A stretch of 39,659 bases of DNA from a virus. This document shows, in pieces, positions 28,615 to 36,773 of the stretch. The notes under the pieces were generated by a model. The model was given only the letters and a program-made list of their open reading frames with translations. It ran no database searches and had not been told where the DNA came from. The DNA lies in the IMG/VR virus record IMGVR_UViG_3300035664_000034, positions 1 through 39,659 of that record. One strand, 5' to 3'. The position numbers and the translations under genes are program-made. Each line of letters opens with the position of its first letter. Position 1 is the first letter of the stretch.

Positions 28615-30027
28615 ATGCCTTGGACGTTTAACCCCTTCAGCGGCACGTTCGATCAAAAAGGATCGGGCGGCGGCGGCGGTGCGTCCTACATCGACGGCGA
28701 GGTGCAGAACTTCAGCGCATTGCCCACCGCCAACCCGCCAGCCGTAGACAGCGCCTACCTCGTCCGCGAACCCGAAGGCACTTGGCTCATCAACCGCAAG
28801 CCCGCGGGCATCTACATTCGCGTTGCCACCACCGGAACACGCGCAACTGACTGGACCTACGCTGGCATCCTCCCCGATGTCTTCAACGACGCCAACTTCC
28901 TCCTCTACGACAACGGCGACAGCTCCAAAAATCTAGCCTTCCAACTTAGCGGCATCACCACCGGCACCACCCGCACGCTGACCGTGCCCGACGCCTCCGG
29001 AACCATCGCCCGCACCGAAGACTTCGCCGCCCCGCCCGCCATCGGCAACACCACGCCCGCCGCAGGCACATTCACGACCCTTTCCGCCGCGCCAACATCT
29101 GGCTCCGCGCTCACCTTAACAGGCGGCACGGTCACGGCATCAGCTCCGCTCATAGATGCAACGCAGACTTGGAACAATGCGGCGGTGGCTTTTGCTGGGT
29201 TGCGTATCAACATTACAAACACGGCCTCGCTGGCAAATGATTCCTCGTATGCCGAGTTTCAGACAGGAGGAGTCATGAGGTATTTGTTCGCGCAAAGCGG
29301 CAGGCTGTCCGTCAACGGGGCAAGCGGAGGAGAGCCTAACTTTCGCGCAAAAATCACGACTGACACGGTATATAGATTCCAAGTCGGACTGGCATCGAAC
29401 AACGAAGCGCAGATAGAAATGGGAGCGGGCGGCGGAAGTGCCCGCGACACGTTCTTAAACCGTGACGCCGCAGGCGTTTTCGCCCAGCGCAACGCCGCCA
29501 ACCCCCAGACCTTTAACATATACAATACCCATAGTTCGAGCACGAACCACGAACGCGGCTTCCTCAAGTGGAGCAGCAACGTGTTTCAGATCGGCACGGA
29601 GAAGGGATCGGGCGGCGGGACGGCGAGGGCGTTGGAGCTTCAGACGGATGGGGCAACTCGTTTTACCATTGCCACAAACGGAGCAATCACTTGCTCAAGC
29701 TCTCTGTCTGTAACCAGCCAAATAGTATTTCAAGGCAATGCCAACATTGCGGGTAATATCGGCGGCGGAATTATTCGGCTGAACAATCATCTCTCAACAG
29801 GCTTTGACCGACTTCAATTCGGAGGTGGCACGACAAGTTTCCCCGCGCTGAAGCGCGACAGCACCGTCTTGCAGGCGCGCCTTGCCAACGACTCCGGCTT
29901 CTGCCCGCTCCAAGGCCAACTCCGCATTCACCAGAATGCCGTCTCCGAGACGATCACAGCGACCCACACGCTGACCCTCTTTGACGCCGCTGGCACGGCT
30001 TACAAGGTGCCATGCGTTGCCGCCTAA
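28615..30027 (+). CDS. Tail fibre protein
   Basis: 470 residues. A Gly-rich flexible region near the N-terminus (GSGGGGGAS) is followed by LTVPDASGTIART, ATQTWNNAAVAFAGLRINITNTAS, and a C-terminus LQFGGGTTSFPALKRDSTVLQARLAND ending LFDAAGTAYKVPCVAA. These segments recur in fibres of environmental phages and indicate a trimeric beta-structured shaft. It probably binds the host surface. The stretch 29130-29800 is less GC-rich than its surroundings, which fits exchange of the receptor-binding part. Confidence 0.8.
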   Translation: MPWTFNPFSGTFDQKGSGGGGGASYIDGEVQNFSALPTANPPAVDSAYLVREPEGTWLINRKPAGIYIRVATTGTRATDWTYAGILPDVFNDANFLLYDNGDSSKNLAFQLSGITTGTTRTLTVPDASGTIARTEDFAAPPAIGNTTPAAGTFTTLSAAPTSGSALTLTGGTVTASAPLIDATQTWNNAAVAFAGLRINITNTASLANDSSYAEFQTGGVMRYLFAQSGRLSVNGASGGEPNFRAKITTDTVYRFQVGLASNNEAQIEMGAGGGSARDTFLNRDAAGVFAQRNAANPQTFNIYNTHSSSTNHERGFLKWSSNVFQIGTEKGSGGGTARALELQTDGATRFTIATNGAITCSSSLSVTSQIVFQGNANIAGNIGGGIIRLNNHLSTGFDRLQFGGGTTSFPALKRDSTVLQARLANDSGFCPLQGQLRIHQNAVSETITATHTLTLFDAAGTAYKVPCVAA

Positions 30028-30031
30028 TCTT

Positions 30032-30340
30032 ATGCTAACCAACCCTAATCCCATCACTACGGAACCCGTAGCCGCCAAGGTCTACGACCGCCTCCACGTC
30101 TACAGTCTGTCCGCCATCCAGCCGACCGCTGATTCCGGCAGCATCACCGTCGAGCTTCTTCCCTGCACCCAAAGCGGCGAACTCGCTAACGGCAGTCTCG
30201 TCCAAAAGATGACCGCGCCGTTGACGCCCGAAATCATGGCAGCGGTTCCCGAACTCGCCGCCGCGTTCGCCGCAGTCCTCGCCGCGATTCCCGCGACCCA
30301 AGCCTACTTGGCCAGCCAGCAGGAGCAGCCCAATGAATAA
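30032..30340 (+). CDS. Unknown protein after fibre gene
   Basis: 102 residues starting MLTNPNPITTEPVAAKVYDR. The first half is beta (KVYDRLHVYSLSAIQP, SITVELLPCT); the second half is an Ala-rich helix (AAVPELAAAFAAVLAAIPATQAYL). It overlaps the next gene by eight bases. Possibly a fibre chaperone or small structural protein; not recognised. Confidence 0.6.
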   Translation: MLTNPNPITTEPVAAKVYDRLHVYSLSAIQPTADSGSITVELLPCTQSGELANGSLVQKMTAPLTPEIMAAVPELAAAFAAVLAAIPATQAYLASQQEQPNE

Positions 30341-30494
30341 GACCGTCACGCTTACCGAAGCAGAGGCCAAGGTCGTCATGCAATGTCTCGACCTCGCCGT
30401 CAAAACCGGCGGGCTGAATGCCGCCGCGCAGATCCTGCCGCTGGCAACAAGCATCGAGAAGCAACTCACGGAGGAAGCACCCGCTGCTGAATAA
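30333..30494 (+). CDS. 53-residue helical protein
   Basis: The frame MNKTVTLTEAEAKVVMQCLD ends EEAPAAE. It is helical with VMQCLDLAVKTGGLNAAAQILPLA, a pattern common in tiny phage structural-region proteins. It overlaps both neighbours (eight bases upstream, TAATG downstream). Function unknown. Confidence 0.6.
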   Translation: MNKTVTLTEAEAKVVMQCLDLAVKTGGLNAAAQILPLATSIEKQLTEEAPAAE

Positions 30495-31111
30495 TGAGGA
30501 CTGTCACCTTACAGTCTATCCTCCTCCGCGCATGGCAGCGTGTCGGCAACGACGCCAGCACCATTGCAAACGTGCCGTCCGGCGCGCAGACTATGCTGGT
30601 TGCCGCCGCCAACGACGCCATTGAGCAATGCTGGACCTGGGCGGATTGGCCGGAGCTGTGCCGCGTGGAAAGCCGCACGGTGCAGGGCGATGAGACCAAT
30701 GGCTACTATATTGATTACGCCCAGGTCGGCCAGACGCCCATGGGCGAAGTGTTTAGTGTCCTCCGCGACAACCCGAATACTCATGTCGCCCCGAGGGAAA
30801 TCGGCTTCACCCTCCTCGGCGGCGCCATCCGCTTCCCGCAGAGCACCGATTTGCCGACGACGGTTTACGTCCGCTACCGGTTGCGGCCCGACACTTACAC
30901 GGCGAGCAATCTCTCCGCGACCGTTCCGGCGGTGCTGGCCAAGGCGGTCGGATACATGCTGACGGCCTCGCTGCAGGAGGAAGACGGACAGCTCGATAAG
31001 AGCACGCTCATGGAGCAGAAGGCGGAGTCCGAGCTGATCAGCGAGCGGGACAAATACGTTTTTCAACAGGGGCAGACGCAAAGGTGGTCGGCCCGAGTCA
31101 ACCAATACTAA
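30494..31111 (+). CDS. Head-tail adaptor (T7 gp11/P22 gp4-like)
   Basis: 205 residues. The helical opening SILLRAWQRVGND, later AAANDAIEQCWTWADWPEL, and the C-terminal helix bundle are the usual look of podovirus adaptor or tail-tubular A proteins, which form a ring under the portal. The gene is coupled to the upstream stop. The nozzle partner is encoded at 32528. Assigned by pattern and position, so the precise class is uncertain. Confidence 0.7.
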   Translation: MRTVTLQSILLRAWQRVGNDASTIANVPSGAQTMLVAAANDAIEQCWTWADWPELCRVESRTVQGDETNGYYIDYAQVGQTPMGEVFSVLRDNPNTHVAPREIGFTLLGGAIRFPQSTDLPTTVYVRYRLRPDTYTASNLSATVPAVLAKAVGYMLTASLQEEDGQLDKSTLMEQKAESELISERDKYVFQQGQTQRWSARVNQY

Positions 31112-31127
31112 TCAACTACTAAAACCT

Positions 31128-31385
31128 ATGGGATTCCCTAACGCACGCATTACGAACCGCACGTCCGGCAGCCAATTCATCGGCGACACCAACACCGTCA
31201 CCGCTGACATCGTTTCCATCGACGTGATGACCGACACCAAGTTCCACACGCTGACCGGCAACCTCACCGGCGCCGCGAACGCCACCGAGGCCAGCGCCGC
31301 GCTCATCAAGGCGGGCACGACCCTCGACGGCTTCTTCAGTGCCATCAAGCTGCACAGCGGCACGGTCATCGCCTACCGCAAATAG
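31128..31385 (+). CDS. Small virion-operon protein, unknown
   Basis: 85 residues starting MGFPNARITNRTSGSQFIG. Thr/Ala/Gly-rich beta protein with no Cys. It lies between the adaptor and the first holin-like gene behind an A-rich leader. It may be a small tail or head component. Function unknown. Confidence 0.55.
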   Translation: MGFPNARITNRTSGSQFIGDTNTVTADIVSIDVMTDTKFHTLTGNLTGAANATEASAALIKAGTTLDGFFSAIKLHSGTVIAYRK

Positions 31386-31399
31386 TGAGGAGCCGGACG

Positions 31400-31609
31400 A
31401 TGAGCCTGTCGTATTTTCATCACAACATGAGCACCACCGAGAAGGGTGTGCTTGGAACGGTTACTAGCATCGGCTCAAGCGTCTTCTCAATGCTCCCTCA
31501 CCTAGAAACAACCCTGCGAGTCGCCGGTCTTTGTGTCGGCCTCGCGGTCGGCATCGTCACCCTAATTTCGGTCCTTCACGACCTGAGAAAGAAACAGAAG
31601 CAAAAATAA
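31400..31609 (+). CDS. Holin-like membrane protein 1
   Basis: 69 residues from ATG 31400 with GAGGAG seven bases upstream. A hydrophobic span at about 41-60 (AGLCVGLAVGIVTLISVL), a weaker one before it, and a basic C-terminus HDLRKKQKQK are typical of small holins or holin regulators. It opens the lysis cassette. A later ATG (MSTTEKG, 31427) could give a shorter form, as in dual-start holin systems. Confidence 0.65.
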   Translation: MSLSYFHHNMSTTEKGVLGTVTSIGSSVFSMLPHLETTLRVAGLCVGLAVGIVTLISVLHDLRKKQKQK

Positions 31610-31610
31610 T

Positions 31611-31784
31611 ATGAGAAACTGGAAAACAACCCTGCTCGGAATCCTCACCATCATCGCATCGCTCTCGACCGCAGGCCGCGAATTTCTGGCCAACGGCCAA
31701 GTGCCGGACATCGGCCTCGTCGCCGCCAGCCTGCTCGCCGGATGGGGCTTGCTGATGGCGAAAGACCACAACGCCCGCCTCTGA
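31611..31784 (+). CDS. Holin-like membrane protein 2
   Basis: 57 residues, MRNWKTTLLGILTIIASLS to GLLMAKDHNARL. Two spans are separated by REFLANGQVPD, and the final LLMAKDHN motif is a recurring end of a family of small phage holin-like proteins. It starts one base after the previous stop. It likely forms or tunes the inner-membrane lesion that releases the amidase. Confidence 0.65.
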   Translation: MRNWKTTLLGILTIIASLSTAGREFLANGQVPDIGLVAASLLAGWGLLMAKDHNARL

Positions 31785-31788
31785 CTCC

Positions 31789-31941
31789 ATGCCCGCCCGC
31801 GTCACAAAACTCATTGCAGTTGCGATCCTCGCCGTGAGCTGGGCTGTCGCTGCGGCTGGCTGCGTGACGGTCGGCTATGACTTCTTGAAGCAGCAGGCCA
31901 CCGTCACCGTCAACCCACCGCCTAAAGGCCACGCGAAGTAA
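31789..31941 (+). CDS. Rz1-like lysis lipoprotein
   Basis: 50 residues. Signal peptide MPARVTKLIAVAILAVSWA with lipobox A-A-G-C (Cys25), then a 25-residue mature part with NPPPKGHAK. A short Pro-containing lipoprotein within a lysis cassette suggests an outer-membrane spanin. No separate inner-membrane spanin (Rz) was found overlapping it. Confidence 0.6.
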   Translation: MPARVTKLIAVAILAVSWAVAAAGCVTVGYDFLKQQATVTVNPPPKGHAK

Positions 31942-31943
31942 CC

Positions 31944-32528
31944 ATGTGGAAGTGGATCAAGAATCTGTTTGGCAAGAAGTCCGCGACTGGCCCAGCGCCA
32001 GCCTCGCCGAGCTTGCCATCCGTATCCACAACAACCTCCACACCCGCAGTCAGCAAAGCCTACGACGAACGCCGTCTCAACACCCCGAACAAAAGCGGCA
32101 GACCCATCACCCCGACCATGATCGTCCTGCACCACACCAGCGGTAGCTACAACGGCTCCGTCTCTTGGTGCATGAACCCCGCCAGCAAAGTGAGCTATCA
32201 CGTCATCATCGCCAGAAACGGCAACCGCACCGTCCTCGCCGACGACACGGCCCGCTGCTGGCATGCAGGTCTGTCGAGCTGGCAGGGCGTTCCAGACTGC
32301 AACAGCTATTCCCTCGGCGTGGCATGGGACGGCGACACCTACGAAGACCCGCTCGGTGAAGCGGCGATGGACAGCGCCATCCAATACATCGTGCCCCGCA
32401 TGAAGCGCTGGCACATCCCGATGAGCCGCATCGTGACCCACCAGCAAATCGCCCCCAATCGCAAGAACGACATCAGCCCCGCCGACGCGGCGCGGTTCAA
32501 AAGCAGGCTGAAGGCAGCACTTAACTAA
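31944..32528 (+). CDS. Endolysin: N-acetylmuramoyl-L-alanine amidase
   Basis: 194 residues. Amidase_2 fold: IVLHHTSG (zinc His63 or His64), SYHVIIARNG (His86), RCWHAG (His107) and VTHQQIAPNRKNDI (His166, Lys174, Asp176). It cleaves the bond between MurNAc and the L-Ala of the peptide stem. A Lys-rich N-terminal helix (MWKWIKNLFGKK) and a Ser/Pro/Thr linker precede the catalytic domain; the helix might aid membrane passage. No signal peptide, so release depends on the holins upstream. Confidence 0.9.
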   Translation: MWKWIKNLFGKKSATGPAPASPSLPSVSTTTSTPAVSKAYDERRLNTPNKSGRPITPTMIVLHHTSGSYNGSVSWCMNPASKVSYHVIIARNGNRTVLADDTARCWHAGLSSWQGVPDCNSYSLGVAWDGDTYEDPLGEAAMDSAIQYIVPRMKRWHIPMSRIVTHQQIAPNRKNDISPADAARFKSRLKAALN

Positions 32529-34867
32529 TGGCATTAGAAAGTCCAGTCCAACGCGACGGCGACAACGGCTTCATCGGCTTCGCCAGCCGTTTGAACCCGC
32601 TAACCCTTCCCGCGGGCATGCTGCAAGACAGCGTCAACATGCGTTTGGACAGGGGCGTTGCCCAAACCCGCAAGGGTGCCAAACGTCTCGCCGATGACGT
32701 GGACACGTCCGCCGTGGCCCCGCTTACGGTTCCGTTCACACTAGGAACCGACCAGACTGTCGGCGCAGGCAACATGACCCGCGTATCGCAGACGGTAACA
32801 GTCACACTGACCGGCCATGGCCTCACCACCGCGGACGTCATCAACGTGCGCGGTGCCGATCAAAGCGAATACAACGGTGACTTTACGATCACAGTGACCG
32901 ACGCCGACACCTTCACCTTCGATGTGGTCGGCAGCCCCGCGACACCTGCCACTGGCACGATCATCGTCAATGATGGGCCGGTGGTGCAGAGCAGCTATGG
33001 CAGCGGCATCTATGCAACCGGAGTCTACAGCTCGCCGAGCATCGACAACGGCCGCGAATACATTGTGCTGGCCGGAGGCGCCAAGGCGTATTTTTGGCGC
33101 GACGGCTCCAAGCCTTTTGCCAAGAACTATCCGACCAGCGCCGACGAGCTGATTGAGGACAGCGACGAGGTCAGCGTCCTGCAAGCCTTCGACCGGCTTT
33201 ACATTCTGCGCAAGGCGCCGCGCTTCGGCTTGGAGAAGGACATTAGCTCGATCACCAGCGTCTCGACCACGGCGACCGTTACTTGTATTGGGCACGGATT
33301 CCAGAGCGGACAATCGGTGCGGATTAGCGGCGCCGAGCCGTCCGGCTACAACGGCACCTATGCCGTCACTTTCGTTAATGCCAACACCTTCACCTACACG
33401 CTGGCTGCCAGCATTGCGACCGCCGCGACCGGCGACATGACGGCCGAGGGCGCTACGGCTTACGGCCCCAAAAACATCACATCCGGCGGCATTACCGTCA
33501 GCTCGACAACGGCGACCATCAACTGCACGGCCCACGGCATTCCGGTCGGCGCCACCGTCCGCTTGGAAGGAAGCACCACCGCGGCCTTCGACGGCGTAGA
33601 ATACGAGGTCGCCACCTCGTCCACCGATTCCTTGACCGTGACCGTGCCCAACGGGACAGCGACCGACGCCACCATCACCGGCCGGACGGTCACGCGGGTC
33701 AAGCCGCCGATGTATTACGACGGCGGCAGCGGCGATTTTGTGCGGGCCGCCCGCGGAATCCCGCCGGAGGGCGTGACCTATCGGCGAATGCAGAGCGTTG
33801 GCTGGGGCGCCTACATCAATAACCGGTTGTGGCTACCGGACGGCAAGGACTCGGTGATGATTAGCGACGTTCTTGATCCCGATTTGTTCGATCCATTTTT
33901 CAACAGCTTCCGCGCCAATGAAGGATCGGCCGACTACATCGTTGGCATCCATCCGTGGGTTGACGGGCAGGCGCTGGTCTTCATGCGCAACTCGATCTGG
34001 CTGGCTACGCTCAACGAATTTAGTTCCACAAATGGCGAGGACTTTGAGGTGGATGGTCCGGTGAGCCGACTGCAACTCCTCACCGATGAGGTTGGTTGCG
34101 TGGCGCGGCGATCCATTGCAACAGCCGGTCAATACGTCTACTTTCTGAGCGACAGCGGAGTCTACCGGCTTGATGCGCGTTTGGATCTCAAACTGCGCGG
34201 CGACACACGCCCGCTTTCGGACAGCATCAGTGACCAGTTCGACGGCATCAGCGGCGAAGCGGCCAGCCGTGCGGTCGGCAAATGGTTCAACAATCGCTAC
34301 TGGCTTTCGGTGCCCAGCGGTTCGATTGATGATCCGTATAACCTGTTTGTTTACTCGGCGCTCAACGAGCAGTGGGAAACGCGAGATGTCTACAGCTTCC
34401 CAATCGAAGACCTGCTAATTGCTCTCTACAATCGGGAGCGCCGCCTGTTTGCTTCCAGCCGCAACGGGCGACTGTTCCTGCTCGATGAGCTGGAGGCAGG
34501 AGATCAAGGCGAAGCCGGATCAGCGCTAACGCCGGTATCCGCCAGTATGCGCACGCGTAGGTATTCAATGAACACCCTGCGCAGCAAGCGCTTTGTCCGC
34601 GCTGTCGCAGACGCCCTCTTGCCGCACCAAGCGTCGATGCGCTTGATCGCCAGCACAATAAACCCTGACGGCGTGATGACAATTTTGACGCAGGAAAACA
34701 ACAGCGGAGACGACGAGGACTACACGCTGAAGGGACCGATCCGCCTCAAGGCAAACTATCTGGACATCATTGCAGAAAGCATCAATGGGCGTCCGAGCCT
34801 TCGGGCAATGAGCGTGGAGGTTGCGCTACAAGAACCGCAGGGAACCGCCGCAGTCACAAGGAGCTAA
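32528..34867 (+). CDS. Tail nozzle (tubular B-like) with three repeated beta domains
   Basis: 779 residues. The N-terminal GFASRLNPLTLPAGMLQDSVNMRLDRGVAQTRKG and the later WTDGQALVFMRNSIWLATL-like and VYFLSDSGVYRL blades fit the propeller-type nozzle proteins of podoviruses (T7 gp12/P22 gp10-like). Three homologous inserts at about 84-134, 243-292 and 322-373 share THATI-like strands, a central H-G and TFT or SLT ends (TGHGLTTADVINVRGA, IGHGFQSGQSVRISGA, TAHGIPVGATVRLEGS). The ATG overlaps the endolysin TAA. Confidence 0.8.
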   Translation: MALESPVQRDGDNGFIGFASRLNPLTLPAGMLQDSVNMRLDRGVAQTRKGAKRLADDVDTSAVAPLTVPFTLGTDQTVGAGNMTRVSQTVTVTLTGHGLTTADVINVRGADQSEYNGDFTITVTDADTFTFDVVGSPATPATGTIIVNDGPVVQSSYGSGIYATGVYSSPSIDNGREYIVLAGGAKAYFWRDGSKPFAKNYPTSADELIEDSDEVSVLQAFDRLYILRKAPRFGLEKDISSITSVSTTATVTCIGHGFQSGQSVRISGAEPSGYNGTYAVTFVNANTFTYTLAASIATAATGDMTAEGATAYGPKNITSGGITVSSTTATINCTAHGIPVGATVRLEGSTTAAFDGVEYEVATSSTDSLTVTVPNGTATDATITGRTVTRVKPPMYYDGGSGDFVRAARGIPPEGVTYRRMQSVGWGAYINNRLWLPDGKDSVMISDVLDPDLFDPFFNSFRANEGSADYIVGIHPWVDGQALVFMRNSIWLATLNEFSSTNGEDFEVDGPVSRLQLLTDEVGCVARRSIATAGQYVYFLSDSGVYRLDARLDLKLRGDTRPLSDSISDQFDGISGEAASRAVGKWFNNRYWLSVPSGSIDDPYNLFVYSALNEQWETRDVYSFPIEDLLIALYNRERRLFASSRNGRLFLLDELEAGDQGEAGSALTPVSASMRTRRYSMNTLRSKRFVRAVADALLPHQASMRLIASTINPDGVMTILTQENNSGDDEDYTLKGPIRLKANYLDIIAESINGRPSLRAMSVEVALQEPQGTAAVTRS

Positions 34868-34871
34868 AATT

Positions 34872-35423
34872 ATGGCAACATTACAAAAAGGAAAAACATT
34901 CGCATCGGGGGAAGTCGTCACGCCAAGCAAGCTGCATGAGCTGGTGGACAATGCGACTGTCACCGGAATCGTCAACGCGGACATCGACGCCTCGGCAGCC
35001 ATTGCGGCGAGCAAGCTGGCCAGCACGTTGGATCTAAGCGGTAAGACGCTGACCATGCCGGCGGCGCTCTCACTGAGCTATCCCACGCTGGCCGGTCCGC
35101 GAGGCGCCATCGTCAATCTCGGCGCCGTCAGCGGCACCCAGACCTTCAACCTGCAAAGCGGCAACATCTTTCAAGTCAAACCCAACGGCGCCATCACCGT
35201 GTCGCCGAGCAACGTCCCCGCCAGCGGCACCTTTATCGGCATGCTGGTCCGGCATGAAGGCGACGGCACGGCGCGGACCTACACTTGGCCGGCGACAACA
35301 AAGTGGGCTTTCGGCGAGGCGCCGACGATGACCAGCACGAACGCCAAGTTCGATCTGGTGAGCCTGTTTACCTACGACGGCGGGACGACTTGGTTTGGGC
35401 AAATCGTGGGGCAGAACTACTAA
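34872..35423 (+). CDS. Tail appendage protein
   Basis: 183 residues starting MATLQKGKTFASGEVVTPSKLHEL. The segment VTPSKLHELVDNATV, followed by ADIDASAAIAASKLA and the C-terminus FGQIVGQNY, recurs in short fibre-tip or appendage proteins. The rest is beta strands. It is coupled to the beta-propeller gene through TAATG. Probably receptor contact or fibre attachment. Confidence 0.65.
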   Translation: MATLQKGKTFASGEVVTPSKLHELVDNATVTGIVNADIDASAAIAASKLASTLDLSGKTLTMPAALSLSYPTLAGPRGAIVNLGAVSGTQTFNLQSGNIFQVKPNGAITVSPSNVPASGTFIGMLVRHEGDGTARTYTWPATTKWAFGEAPTMTSTNAKFDLVSLFTYDGGTTWFGQIVGQNY

Positions 35424-36433
35424 TGATCGAAACGCTGACAGGATCGGGAGCTGGGCCGATTGCGGGTTACATCGCTTTGGGACGCACTACGTCGCGCTAC
35501 ATCAACGTCTACGGCTACCGGAAAAACTTCCTAGTTCCAGCGCTTCTCGGTTCGCAACCGACAGACGCCAGCCTTCCTGTCTATGCGGTATCATGGGGTC
35601 CGTCGGCCAACGTGCTTGCAGTGGCAACAGATGACTCTGCCGGCATCAAAGTATTTACCAGATCAGCCTCAACGCTTACGGCGGCAAGCGTTCCGTCGAA
35701 CATAGACGCGCGATTCGGTGACTGCGCAATCAGCGGAAACGGAGACTACATAGCCGCCTCCGCAAGCGGCGGCAGCAACACAGGTAGAATTTGGCACAAT
35801 GCGTCAGGAACGCTTACCAACCTGACATCAGTAGGCAGCTTTACAAGTGGAACCGGCGCGTGCGCTATAAGCAGCACCGGCGAGTATGCAGCGTTTTTGG
35901 CCCAAACCAGCCCGACGTTTTTAAGGATCAAAAAAAGAAGCGGAAGCGGGAACAGTGCTACGTTTGCCGATATTTCGCTGGCCAGCCAGCCTTCAAGCGG
36001 AACCGGATCGGTGGGAAGTGGCGGCCTTTCGTTTTCTCCAGACGATCAATACTTGGCGGTATCTCCAAACACTCAGGCCAATCAAGCCATCTACAAGTTT
36101 AACAGCGGGACAAGCCTTTATGAAAAATTGGCCAGCCCCTTTTCGGGATCACTTCCCGATGCGGCGGTTGCGGGATGCAGTTTTAGTGCTCAAGGCGACT
36201 TCTTGGCCATAGCGACAAACTCCAAAACATTCTTCTACGAGAGAAGCAGCGACACCTTCACGGCGGTGGCCAATGTGACCGGAGGGTATCGCGGCAATTT
36301 TCACCCCAGCGGCAATTGGTATATCACCGGATCTGGACAGATTTACAAAAAGAACTCGGCGTCAAGCTGGACGGCCGTTGGAACGGCCATCAACACGTCG
36401 GCGCAAGCGGCGGCGTTTTCGCCATACGTCTAA
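35423..36433 (+). CDS. WD40-like beta-propeller appendage
   Basis: 336 residues with about six blades of the form VYAVSWGPSANVLAVATDD, FGDCAISGNGDYIAAS, LSFSPDDQYLAVSP, CSFSAQGDFLAIAT and FHPSGNWYITGS, each ending with an aromatic strand. WD40-like propellers are uncommon in tailed phages; here it lies with appendage genes and likely forms a tail-tip or receptor-binding module. The base composition is noticeably less GC-rich than the flanks, suggesting recent acquisition. The start overlaps the upstream stop. Confidence 0.7.
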   Translation: MIETLTGSGAGPIAGYIALGRTTSRYINVYGYRKNFLVPALLGSQPTDASLPVYAVSWGPSANVLAVATDDSAGIKVFTRSASTLTAASVPSNIDARFGDCAISGNGDYIAASASGGSNTGRIWHNASGTLTNLTSVGSFTSGTGACAISSTGEYAAFLAQTSPTFLRIKKRSGSGNSATFADISLASQPSSGTGSVGSGGLSFSPDDQYLAVSPNTQANQAIYKFNSGTSLYEKLASPFSGSLPDAAVAGCSFSAQGDFLAIATNSKTFFYERSSDTFTAVANVTGGYRGNFHPSGNWYITGSGQIYKKNSASSWTAVGTAINTSAQAAAFSPYV

Positions 36434-36771
36434 TGACCCCATGTCAACTCGCACAACAATGGTGGAAACAATACAACACGCAGGACTTCGGAGATGTTCT
36501 GGCCGCGCATCTATTGGGCGGCTATGTGGTATCAACTCCGAAACATTTTATCATGTTTCACGACATGCACTGGGACGGCAGGGAGGCGCGCGCTGATATG
36601 GAGCCGAATGGCTACTTTGTCACGATGGCTGCGAGCGGCGCGGAGAATGCCGTGGCGGCGCTGATGCGTCTGTGTCCCGCAAAGCGCGACTATGTCGCGT
36701 GGGTGCGGCGCGGCGGATCTGACATCAAGGTCTACAACTGGGACAAACTCACAAGAAAGGTAGGGATATAA
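36433..36771 (+). CDS. Conserved podovirus protein, unknown
   Basis: 112 residues starting MTPCQLAQQWWKQYN. The sequence LLGGYVVSTPKHFIMF, YFVTMAASGAENAVAALM and YVAWVRRGGSDIKVYNWDKL resembles a small protein that often lies near ejection-protein genes and may have a GNAT-like fold. No acetyl-CoA motif is obvious. The start is coupled to the propeller stop (TAATG). Confidence 0.65.
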   Translation: MTPCQLAQQWWKQYNTQDFGDVLAAHLLGGYVVSTPKHFIMFHDMHWDGREARADMEPNGYFVTMAASGAENAVAALMRLCPAKRDYVAWVRRGGSDIKVYNWDKLTRKVGI

Positions 36772-36773
36772 TT

